Made by a program: the position numbers and the translations under genes. The notes beneath the pieces were generated by a model. It saw only the letters and a list, made by a program, of their open reading frames with translations, was not told the DNA's origin and made no database searches. Shown here piece after piece: positions 36,345-47,100 of a stretch of 64,000 bases of DNA (its first letter is position 1; every line of letters starts with the position of its first letter). The DNA lies in NCBI GenBank assembly GCA_009746045.1, contig RPFO01000104.1:4782477-4846476 (forward strand), given 5' to 3'. This DNA comes from Mesostigma viride. Lineage: Eukaryota > Streptophyta > Mesostigmatophyceae > Mesostigmatales > Mesostigmataceae.

Positions 36345-36727
36345 TTGAGTGATTTCACTCTGCTGTAAGTAATTATATTTTTATAATATATATATAGGGT
36401 TCTCAATGAATATATATAGGGTTGAATTTAGCCCATGGCCTTGCCTATGCAGAGAGCTCCTCTCTGCTGAGAAGCCATGCCCTAGCCATTGTTTAGCCAT
36501 GATGATCTTTCCGGCCGGCCCTCTGTCCGCGCCTTAGGTGCTGGAATACATAGTAGTGCAGGTGCACCTTGTGCACCCCGAGCAGGAGTATAGTTTACAC
36601 CCTGTAGACCCTTGCAGGAAGTAGCCCAGAATGTATTAAAAGGCAAAAGCCCTATGCCCCTTCTCAGGGATATGTGCTACATGTACTCCCAATGGAGATA
36701 TGTTACAATTTAATTTAATTTAATTTA
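36345..36727 (+). mobile_element. LINE 3' UTR of the ORF1-bearing family with tail
   Basis: 36345-36420 repeats the 3' UTR fragment seen inverted at 5450-5490. 36420-36700 is the reverse complement of 12000-12300 and 33290-33560 (CAGAGAGCTCCTCTCTGCTG, GCCCCTTCTCAGGGATATG). Hairpin CTCCC-AAT-GGAG at 36686-36697, tail (AATTT)n 36706-36727. Confidence 0.7.
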
Positions 36728-36960
36728 GGGTTGAAGGTTCCTTTACTCTGTATTGGCACCCACGTGACGCAGTCACGTGCTTATTAATTAAATAAGCTAT
36801 CTAAGACCTAGTTACGGGGTTGTGGGCACCATGGCCCGAATCACTGTGTATGCCATACTTGGTCACGCGCGGAGCCCCCACTGACTTAAGGGGTGGTCTC
36901 CTTCATTACTACCTGGCACCTATCCTTGCGAAGGGGGTGGGATGCTAGCCTAATTCTACC
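36728..36960. mobile_element. LINE 3' end (+) with CACGTGAC hairpin followed by a minus-strand LINE 3' piece
   Basis: The plus-strand part ends in CACGTGACGCAGTCACGTG (36761-36779) and a TTATTAATTAAAT tail. From about 36790 to 36930 the sequence is a minus-strand copy of 7430-7600 and 11515-11660 (CCTAGTTACGGGGTTGTGGG on the plus strand). Confidence 0.6.
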
Positions 36961-36976
36961 GTTCAGTTGTGTTACT

Positions 36977-37031
36977 GCGTTAAGTTGCGACGCCGAATTT
37001 CAGGCGTCGATGATCGATCGCAACTTAACGC
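36977..37031. repeat. 14-bp perfect inverted repeat downstream of the exchanger gene
   Basis: GCGTTAAGTTGCGA at 36977-36990 pairs with TCGCAACTTAACGC at 37018-37031. Inside is a smaller CGCC/GGCG stem. A TATATAAATAAA string follows at about 37045. It could be the end of a small element or a cruciform-forming site; nothing links it to the exchanger's 3' end. Confidence 0.7.
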
Positions 37032-37200
37032 GGCAATTACTGGTATATAAATAAACAATTGAAGCCCGAATTTCTGACCGAGATTTCTCCCTATTTTACT
37101 TTTCCCGTCTTCTCGGCACCCCTCAGCTTCACGCTTTGTAAGTTCAAACCCAGCACTCGACCTCCCCTTCTTCTAAAGCAGACAAAACAGCCCCGCAGGG

Positions 37201-40200
37201 TCACTGCCAGCCGAGTGCATTATCCAGGAACGCGACGCCGCCCACCGCGGCTGGGTAGATCAGCAACACGGCCAGGGACATCCACAGTGGGAACGTGGTC
37301 CTCCCCACGCCGAGTGAGCCGACCGCGAGCGCCGCTGCCACGGTCACGAGCACCTCGGACGAATAGTTCCACACGAGCCCACGCATGTACACGATCCAGA
37401 GGAACACGCCGAGGCACAGCGTGTTGTTCATCGTGATCGCACCGTAGATAGATGACATGGTGAGCGACATATTGCGCTTTCGGCGCTTGCGGGCGAAGAG
37501 GAAGGAGGCGACGAGCTCACTGCTGTTCGACGCGAGAGGCATTGCGATGAAGGCCACGAAGAAGGGGGGAATGCCCGAGGCCGCCGAGAAGTCGCCCACT
37601 GTGTTGATGACGGGGTCCTGCGTGCACACCAACGAAAATTAAACAAAAGATATCAAACTAACTAATTTATTTACACATAAAAAACAGAAGACCCCAGCGG
37701 GATGATGACCAGGTCCTGGGGAGCACAAAACCAACGAATGAAATCAAGGAAAAAGGAAATAGGAAGTTGCCCATCCCGACCAGAAGGAACGGTGCCAACT
37801 GTTTCAAGAGTGGGTATTAATAAACATGCCGATTTTTTCCAGTAACGCTGAAGTGGGGACGAAAAGCCAAACAATCAGTTGCCGCCAGCAACACTTTGTT
37901 TCTTTTGCGCAGTAATAGAACCAGGGAATGACAAAAAACGTTCACGAGGGGATGCAGGAAACCGAGAATGGGACATAAGGCAGGCGAAACTAAGGAAAAA
38001 CAACAGGCGTGCGATGAACAGATGGGGAAAAAAGACATGAAAGTAGTGTCCGAGCAAGCATCGATGCACACATGACGTAGAACGGCAGTAGATAAGACAT
38101 GTATTTGAGGAGGCATAAAAGGGCGACATGTCAAGTAAAGCACCACGTGCTTACCTCCCAGCTGCAGCTATCCTGAAAACCCAACAAAAAGGCATCTTTG
38201 TGGCATGGGCATGGGAGGACAGGGGTTGACAAAACACACCGAAATAATATTTACTCCGTATGGTAGAATATCACATGGTTTTCTCACCGCAAAGAAGGTC
38301 ACGATGGCCGTGCCGGCGACTAGGAGCAACGCGGCCTTTTTGATGATGGCGGACGAGCTGAGCTCCTCTTCATGGCCCTCGCCCTCACCCTCTTCCTCCT
38401 CCTCCGCCTCTGCCAGGAGCAGCTCTAACAGGGCCGATGATTCCTGGAGCAAGGAGGGACGAGGCCAGCCATGAGAAGGGGTGAGAAAGTACACACATAC
38501 ATTTCGGATTCTCCAGATTTCTGGCCTCGCTGGTGGTCTCATGGATACAATTCTCTTGGAAAATAAGGGTGGGGGGAGAAGAGCCAAAGCGCAGCAAGGG
38601 AATGATTTTGACTTAAGATTCCTGCTCCAGCAGGGCCACTTGTGAGCTGCTTTGAGACAAGCATGCTCTTAAATCAACATCCTCAGCAAGGATGGAACCA
38701 CACAGAGACATAAAGTAGTTTATGCACAGACACACACACAGACAGAGAGAGAGAGAAGGGGGGGGGGGGGGGGAGAAGAGGCGGCAACGAGGAAGGCAGG
38801 CGGGCAGGCGGTCGGTCGGTCGGTCGGGCGCGCGCGCAGGCCGGCCGAATACTGATCATTTAATAGTGGAATCAACCGCCAAGAACCCACCTGAATGCCC
38901 TGCGTCCAAAGAGGTGCCATCGAGCTGCTGCCCCCAACCGTGGCTGCGGCGGCCACCCCTGCCCCCGCCAGCTGCGGTACCGCCATCCCCGCGAGGTACC
39001 CCAGCTCCTTCTTCTTCATGGACTCGACCCACTTGACCATGCCGATGCTGAACTCGGTCTTGTCGATCAGGCCATCCTTGTTGGTGTCAAACTCGCTCAG
39101 CCACGTGGCCACCTCCTCCTCGAGCGGGCACACGCCCGTGGGGGAGTCCATGGCCAACGCGGTCACGAGGGCGGCCACCTCAGAACGCTCGAGCGTGCCA
39201 TTGCGGTCACGGTCAAAGGCATCAAAGAGCTGGGGGGGGGGAGAGGGGGGGAGGACAAGAATGGAAATATTAATGCATGCGGAGAGGGGGAGTATCGATG
39301 AATGGCTTGGAGGGAGGCTAGAGAATCGGCAATTGCGTCCAGCAAGGTAAGCCAGTGATGGGACGGAAATCGGCAAGGAAGCGAAGCTGTGTAAGATACT
39401 AGCACCAAGGGAGGACACTGGGCGATGTAAGGAAGGCTTGCGCATGTCGTCGTTATTTAAAAAGGAAAGAAGATATCCACACATGAAATGTGCACACACA
39501 CGCCCAGTGGCATGAGGCATGGAAGTGGGGATTGGCATGGAAGAGGGGATGGACAAGGAAGAGGGGATTGGCATGGAAGAGGGGATGGGCATGGAGGAGG
39601 GGATGGACATGGAGGAGGGGATGGACATGGAGGAGGGGATGGACATGGATGAGGGGATGGACATGGAAGACGGAGAGCCGCAGTACCCATGGTGACAGTA
39701 AAAAGTGAACTATGAACTAACTCTGGGTTCCCCCACCCTCCCCTCATTTCCCTTTTTCCCCGCTCCCCCCCCACAGTTCACCTTCCCCTCTCCAGCCAGC
39801 CCCCCTCAGAAACAAGGACCTGGAAACAGCGACCTAGAAAGAATGGTCACCAATGGAATGGTCCCCCATGGCATGGTCATCAAGCACCAATGCTGTATCC
39901 CCACCCACCACCCACCATGGCCGTGGCCTGCTGGTTGCGCGAGCCATCGCTATTCGTGAGGTGGTCATGTGCCACCCACCACCCACCACCCACGGCCCAC
40001 GGCCCACGGCCCACCACCCACCACCCACCACCCACCATGGCCGTGGCCTGCTGGTTGAGCGGGCCATCGCTATTCGTGAGGTGGCCATGTGCCACCCACC
40101 ACCCACCACCCACCACCCACCACCCACCACCCACCACCCACCACCCACCACCCACCACCCACCACCCACCACCCACCACCCACCATGGCCGTGGCCTGCT

Positions 40201-42962
40201 GGTTGAGCGAGCCATCGCTATTCGTGAGGCTGCCCCAGCTCTTGCCCATGACCAGCGCGTCTAGCCCCCGCAGCGTCTTGGACCGGATCAGCCTCAGCCG
40301 GGCCTCCTCGATCTTCTTCTGCTGCAGCCAGGGGGAGCTGACTTGGTACGCGGAGTACCCGATCAGGCCCGCGATGGCCACCGCGGACGCCAGCCCGGCG
40401 AACAGGTGGCCTTGCTCGTCCACGATGTGGCCGGTGATGACAGGGATCTGGATGAGCAGGTAGGGCAGACAGGTCGCCATCATGATGAGGGCGCCAACCC
40501 TGCAGGGGCGAACAGCATCATGATCATCATCATGATGGAAGGGGGGGGGGGGAGAGGGGAGAGGGGAGAAGGGGGAGGGGGGAGGAGGGAGGGGGATGAG
40601 GGGGACGAGGGGGACAGAAAACAACAACAACAGAAAGGGAAGTGGGCATGGGGAAGGAAACCGAGGTTAGCAGGGGCACAGATGTCGTTTGCATGTTTGG
40701 GAGTGGAAGAGGCCTTCCCATTAGCCACCATTACTACCCACTTGGTCTGCTCGGCTATGCCCACCCACCCATCACCACCCACTCATTCGTCTCATCACAC
40801 TATGCCACCAGACAGTGACACTGTACGCTACCCACTTGGTCAGCTCGTGCGTGGTCACTGTACGCTACCCACTTGGTCTGCTCGTCCGTGAAGAGTTAAC
40901 CACTTGTTCGCCTCATCACAACTGCCATCGTCGAACCCACTCCGTCTGCTCATCCGTGGTCACTGTACGCTACCCCCTTGGTCTGCGTGGTCACTGTACG
41001 CTACCCACTTGGTCTGCTCGTCCGTGGTCACGCCTGTGCGCTGCAGGTCAAACCCGTGCGTGAGCTTGAGGTCCACCGCCGTGCCCCCGGGGCCGTCCAG
41101 GTCGCAGCGTCCGGCGATCACCGCCCCCGCCCACGCGACGGTGAGGATCATCACTGTGGAGCCCGCCAGCACACCCACGCCGACGAGGACCTCCTCCTGG
41201 ACAGTGGGCCAAGGAACGTGAGTTTGACATGTTCAATGCGCGAGGCAGGCGAACCGATGGGTGTTGAAGTGGTCATTTTACGGCATGCCCATGCTGACAA
41301 GCACCGGAGCCTGGAGAGTGGACGAGGGACAAGACATGTCAGCCGATGGACTTTACTTTTATACTACTATAAAGAAAGTCTTTTATCTCTCAAGATCAAG
41401 ATGAGATTGCCTCATATCACGTCACATCAATAGTGGAACCACGCGTCGGGGCTACACACGATCTCAATTGCAACACCTCTTACAAAGTTTTGGACAGGCC
41501 CCTGCGAAGAGTTTCAGGGGTTTGCAACCAACATGCCATAGGGCTTGATGTCGACAACAGCAACGGGCACACTCCCTCCCATGGTCGAAGGCAACTTAAC
41601 GAAAAATTCTTTACTCCTAGAGAGGCACATTGTCAAGAAGGCAACTTCATTAACGAGTGCAAAATTTTTATACTGAGGTTTCTGCAGTCTCATTCTTTGG
41701 TGTATTCAGGCGGACAGCGCTATACCGGTACCCCAACAGGCTTGTTAAATGATGCTTTGATACAAATTTGTCGATTTGCCTGACGGCTTACCCTCCTGAA
41801 ACACATGCCAGCCCATGGACTTTACCCTGACAAATACATGGCACACTCATAAAGTTCGTCGCCGAGGATCACATTCCATTGGTACAATAGAGTAGTTTTG
41901 CCAAGGTCAGACCCATGATATCGATAATTTCCTCCTATCTAGAGTGGAGTTGCCGCTACAGTGGGTGGCTGATGAAAGATCCACTCTGAAGTATAGGTTA
42001 GATCCATTCGAAATCCATGTGAGATCCATTCCAAGTATACCATCTCCTCATAATTTTGCGCTTGCGCGTTTCCCGGGCACCCACCTGTGCCTGCTCCACG
42101 GTGCCAGAGAGACCTGAGACGGCGATCAGGGCGGCATCCGGGAACGCCCCCAGCAGGGGCAGCAGGAGGCCCCCAATAAGGCCAGGGTCCAGCACCTCGA
42201 GCAGCAGCTCGCTGCCCTCGCTGATCATCTGGGCGGACATGAAGAGGATGTAGCCGAAGGCGACCATGAGGAAGAAGGATCTGCGTAGGGACGGTCCCAG
42301 GGAGTGAAGAAGTGGGATCCAGAGGGAACAAAGACGAACATGCTCTTTACTCGAAACTACGGGGGAATATCGCGGACGGCCAAACCTTCGGCACACAAAC
42401 ATCACGCTTTGAGACAAAATTTATCCTAAAAATGGGCAATTTGAAACAGCATTGTTGCTTACCCGCCAACACTGGTGGAGCAGGGCAGCAGACCGTAGGG
42501 CTCCTCGCACACGCGGCCCTCCGCTGCTATGGAGAATAGCGGATTCGGGGCTGTTAGACTTGGGAACAAATCGCCTGAGCTGGTCGGCCGCGAGAAAGTT
42601 TGTGCCTCGACGGGTTGAAGTTCTTCCGCAGCGAATGCGGGAGGTACCAGCTGCGGCTGTGCGAATATGGTCGCCGAGCTAGCCAGCGCCAGCAGTGACT
42701 TCTTGGCCAAGTCCAGAGCCGTTTCTCCCGGAGAGGGCTGTACAACACTCGCAGTCTTATCGTTTGTGAACACAGAGCCTGCCAGCGTCTCGCCGCGACA
42801 TTGAACACCCAACACCGATTTTCCGTGTCCTATCTTCCGCGCCCATTGATGCTGGGGCCGGTGAGTTGAAGCAGCCGCGCTGTGACGGGATTTTAAAAGC
42901 CCCGCGCCGTTCAGCCCAGCCGTAAGACTGGTAGATACGCGAGGACCGACTAGAGCGGCCAT
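37201..42962 (-). CDS. NCL: NCL-type Na+/Ca2+ exchanger with two EF-hands, 7 exons
   Basis: Exons (in order of transcription) 42962-42463, 42280-42085, 41196-41009, 40499-40184, 39229-38891, 38443-38288 and 37617-37201 join in frame into about 703 residues. The order is that of the plant NCL family: first exchanger half (CEEPYGLLPC, GSELLLEVLDPGLIGG, GAFPDAALIAVSGLSG, LAGSTVMILTVAWAGA), an EF-hand segment (loops at 406-417 and 448-459; the second has D448, N450, D452, D456, E459), then the second exchanger half (AALLLVAGTAIVTFFA, FIAMPLASNSSEL, TMNNTLCLGVFLWIVYMRG). It should move Ca2+ or Na+ across a membrane, with Ca2+ gating through the EF-hands. The first 120 residues look like a plastid transit peptide plus a hydrophobic stretch (89-108) ending in AFA-A, unusual for this family. 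The start at 42962 is the first ATG of the open frame. Confidence 0.88.
38740..38832. repeat. purine-rich and GGTC microsatellites in exchanger intron 5
   Basis: (GACA/GAGA)n with a G run, then GGCAGGCGGGCAGGCG and (GGTC)4. Noncoding. Confidence 0.8.
39520..39672. repeat. 18-bp minisatellite in exchanger intron 4
   Basis: About eight units of GAGGGGATGGACATGGAG, with GGGC and AAG variants at the left end. Confidence 0.9.
39896..40230. repeat. minisatellite containing copies of exchanger exon 4's end and donor
   Basis: (CCACCCA)n blocks alternate with a 54-bp segment that, on the minus strand, reads LTNSDG-LNQQATAM followed by GTGGGT. Three copies occur: about 40184-40230 (the true exon 4 end), 40034-40080 and 39914-39960. 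The CCACCCA blocks are expansions of the donor sequence GTGGGTG. Confidence 0.88.
40735..41035. repeat. minisatellite containing copies of exchanger exon 3's end and donor
   Basis: On the minus strand, units of about 28-37 bp read GACGAGCAGACCAA then GTGGGTAGCGTACAGTG. The exon 3 boundary (41009/41008) is the rightmost copy. Further copies start near 40975, 40945, 40870, 40840 and, degraded, 40740 and 40906. Confidence 0.85.
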
Positions 42963-44173
42963 GGCTGGCCAAACTCCGTGCTGCCCTCAGCAACTCACCC
43001 GCCCAACTCTGCAATTGACAACCATGATCATAGCCAAGAAACGAAGAAAATGTAAGGGCGTTGCTGACACCGAAAGAATCGCGCGATTGCAATCATTGCA
43101 TAAGACTGATCGCTGCAAGGGAAGGGACCCAGGAGCGGTGACCCCCCGCAATATCTCCTTCCCAGTGTGACAGGTCATCTGCTGAGGCCGCGCCCGTGAA
43201 GGGCTGGTTTTACGACAACTGTCATCACGTGTCATTGTCGTGTCAAGACTTTTGCGGGCTGCGCGCAATCTACACCCCCACGTTTCAGATTCCCAGGTTT
43301 AAGATCTTGAGACCCTGGATTTTGAAATTTCAGGTTTAACATCGCAGGGCTGGATTTGGGCAAAAGATCTTAATGTAGGTACAAATGGCTCGTCAGCGGT
43401 ATGCGAAACAGATTTATGTACTCATGTTGTAGCCACATATCAGGTTTAAGATCCTACCGCTCTCAACTGCAAGATCGTCAGCCCTGGATTTGATTTTTGG
43501 TTTAAGATCGTAGCCCTGGGTCGGCCGGACCCCAATCTTAAACGTGGGGGGGGGTGTAAATGGCATCATGAGTGAGTTGTACACCTGGCTGACGACAACA
43601 ACAACAACGCCTGGCTGACGTCGGCCATTCTTAATCTCTGCTGCCCATGTCAGGCGTGCAGGGCAACAACATTGACAACAACAACAACAACAACAACAAC
43701 GCCTGGCTGACTGTGAAAGAAATCTATAGTTGAGAGTAAATTAGCTTTATTTGAATCAGTAATTTAGTGCCCTTTTTTCTTGGTCCGCAGTAATTTCAAC
43801 TGCTGCAGCGGGAATTCTCGCTTTTGGCGCCTGTGGCGGACGTCGACACTGGCCACCTGCACATCAAACGATCGTGCTCGGAACGGCCTCGTGGACATTG
43901 TTGACGGGAAATGAGGTTGCATGGAGGCGCGCGGCCATTCAACCACTGGAAGCTAAGGCTTTGAAAAAGTATTCACCTAGTCTGATCGATTATTTGGAAA
44001 AGAACAAAAATAGTGGCTGACGACACGGTCGTCCTGCGAAGTCTCTGGCGCTGTTCCAAATCCAAGTTAGCGACCATGCAACGGGCCGCCACACAGTAAA
44101 AGTTGCGTTAACTGCAATTCTGCCACTCGAGAATCTTTTGATTGATGAAATGACGTTATTGGCAGCATCCACC
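42963..44173. other. divergent intergenic region between exchanger and ABC genes
   Basis: Shared upstream region of two divergent genes, 1.2 kb between start codons. It contains a 284-bp MITE-like element, two (CAA)n runs (about 43598-43612 and 43673-43700) flanked by GCCTGGCTGACG copies, and short frames with no support. Confidence 0.7.
43271..43558. mobile_element. MITE-like element with 20-bp TIRs and TA flanks
   Basis: Left end CACCCCCACGTTTCAGATT and right end AATCTTAAACGTGGGGGGGG are inverted repeats, flanked by TA at 43271-43272 and 43557-43558. The interior has four loosely spaced copies of GGTTTAAGATC and CCCTGGATTTG and no coding sequence. TA flanks fit a Tc1/mariner-like or related mobiliser; inference. 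Confidence 0.65.
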
Positions 44174-47100
44174 ATGTCCGCAGCGCCCGAAGGTGTGCCT
44201 TCAAGTTCTAATGTGAAAAAGGAGAAGAAGTATTGCCCAACCAACGAAGACGCCTGCGGATTCGCAACCCGTGCTTCATTTTCGTGGGTACGTTTTTTAG
44301 AGAATGGCAGAATTTGAGATCTGGCAGCCAGGAATGCCGGAAATGCTGAACAAGATTTTTTTTTTCCCCCCGGATGGACATTATTTTCGCAATTTTGGAC
44401 TGTCCCTAATGATGGTTTTCCAGGTAGAAGTCTCGATAGAATGCCCGCAGTTATTATTGACGATCACTTAGCCCTACTTTTAGTCTATGCCTTATTCTTT
44501 ATCCTGGCACACTATATCTGTACGCAGGTTCGTCCTTTGATCCGGCATGCCGCCAAACACTCGCTGGATTTCGATGACCTCTGCTTGCTAAGGGACAGTT
44601 CCCAGGCCCAGGTCCTCGGCAACAAGCTGAGCAAGCTGTGGGAGAGACATGTGGCTGAGGTGAGCAAGGGGGAATACAAAGACACGCAACTCACGTGAAG
44701 TGGTAGCGCTCATTTCAGATCGCTATAGGACGTGATCACAAGAAAGCTTTTCGGATACAGACTCACTACTACTCACCACAACCACCCTTTACTTCAGGAC
44801 AGCCTTTCCCAGCCATCGCATCAAGTTCGGCTTGATTCAGCTTTATGTGTATGGGAAGTCGCTAGACTGAGACTCGGTATTATGGCTTGACAGTACCCTT
44901 GCTGCCAAACTGTTCAGTAACCTGCCCGTGCTTCCTGTCACATGAGTAATCAACAATTATTCTTAAATTGTCACGGGTATGAGTCAGCGACGCCGTTGAC
45001 ATTACAACAAAGTTTGCTTTGATATGTCCTCTATGGTATATCCAAGCACAGGGTGTCCAGCTTGCCTAGATTCTTTTGTGGCTTTCGCAGTCTCTGCATC
45101 CAGTCAAGTCAAATTGCTATTTGATTCCACTTCATTTCATTCCCTTCCATTTCATGTCTTGCCACCACTTCCATTTTCTGCTTGTATTATTACGCGGCTG
45201 GCGGTTCCTGTCATCGCTGCCATGCTGTGATTCCTCCATCCACAACAGCGCTTGCAAAGCGCCAAGGGTGGCAGGGCCAGCCAGAAGAGCGTCTCCCTGG
45301 GCTGGGTCCTTCTGCGAATGCAGCGGAGACCCCTTATCACGCTGGGCGTGATGATGCTGTTTGAGAGCATGCTGCGAATCTCGCAAGGCATCGTGCTCAG
45401 GAAGCTGGTATGTTGACCGCTCCTAATCACATCAAGTTAAAACGAAGGATAGACACCTAGTGGTATCATCTACTATCAGTCAAGCTGTTGGTGCCATCTG
45501 ACAGGTTGTGAGTAAACCTGTCCCGAGGCTGCTGTTGAAGGCCGTCTACTAGTTTGCAGGAGACGCTGTCCATAAATGCAACCAGCGTATGCAGATTGCA
45601 CCGGAAATCGTAGGCTGCCTGTTGCCTGTCAGGGTACCTGGATCGAGGCTCCAGTGGTGCTCTGCCACATGCCTGCGCACCTCTGATTCCACCATGTCGG
45701 AGAGTTTGACGCACAAAGCTCTAGTGGGGCTCGAAAGCTAGGCTTTTCGTTTCCCTGCAGAAGCCCATCTTCTCTGTACAGTATTCAGTTGCAAGTTTTG
45801 CTACTGAAAGCCGAGCAAATGTGGTACAACCGATTATAGGGGTTACAGAATAGAGATATTATGCCCAGGTCATGGACCCCGTTGCTTCCCCTCTCCCCCC
45901 ACAGGACACCATCGTTCCAATTCATGGTTAATTTTACTAGTTTGACTATGCATGCCAGCCAGCTTGGGCTTAAAGGGTGTCTTCGGCACAACAAGAATAC
46001 ACTTCGCACTCCAATGCTGCATATCCATAAGATGCGTGCATGTGCCAGGCTGTTGTAACCGCACTATTGATTAAGGAAGGGACGGTGTGCATGCCTTGGC
46101 TGTGTGGTGTTTGGTTTTCTTGCAGATTGACTATGTTAATGGCGTGGAGGAGAGCAGGGTCAAGGGATACATCTTTGCCGTCTTGATGGGTTTGATGGCA
46201 TTCAGGTTGGTTAATCCTAGTCATTGCTCGTTCCATACGGGTGATCCTGTGGCAGCAACATAACCACCTGCTTGTGATTACGGCTTGTTGCGTGCATTCT
46301 TGTTAGCTGAGTATCCTAAACAGCTCCTGGACTTCATCTCCTTCAGAGGAAGCAAAGGCCTCACTCGTTTGTTTTCGTGTATGTGTGGGGGGGGGGAGAA
46401 TGCCACTTTAACCTGTAAATGAGACCTACACTTTTCCCAAGTATCTTTGCTGAGACATCTTAAATAGGGTGCATTCTTTGAAGCTGTAGCTGTCCATCGG
46501 TTGCTTTCTCACCTATCTACTTACCATTCATGCTCCAACCTGCCTGCCCACCGACCCTCTTCCTCCCTCCCTCCCTCCCCCCCCCCCCTTGTAATCATGA
46601 TGGCATGCTTTACTACTTATCATGTGCTCTGGCACATACTTATTCATATGCAATCATGTGCTTATACTCGCACTGGCTCAACTTGCCATCGTTCTCATTG
46701 CCTTATGTCCGCTACTGGTGCTTTTTCAAACTCTCCCATGCTCCCCGAGGGACCGTAGCACTTGGACACGCGATCATGTCCCCCACAAGGGTCACCCTTT
46801 GGAAATCTACCATTCGTGCACCAGTTCCTGCTAATGATTTTTCAGGTAGTCGGTGCCGTTTGGCTTTGCTATCATTATTGACCAATGGCATCTAACCTGA
46901 ACCTCTTGCGGCAACTATTCTCTAGCCATTTGTGATGTGTTTCCAATTGTGATGTGGAAGAACAGACCGCTAAATCCTCGGGTTCAGATGTGCAGAATAT
47001 CTCTCTCCCGGCGTTCTGTTTGCCGGAGCGCCCCGGTTTGTGGGGCATACTGGCGATACTGCACATGCCCGCTGTACCTCTGCCTAAGTGACTGTTTTCG

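Noticed and set aside
37040-37055. TATA-like string as a promoter for a plus-strand gene
   Set aside because: The only downstream plus-strand frame (37059-37436) is the shadow of the exchanger's last exon on the minus strand.
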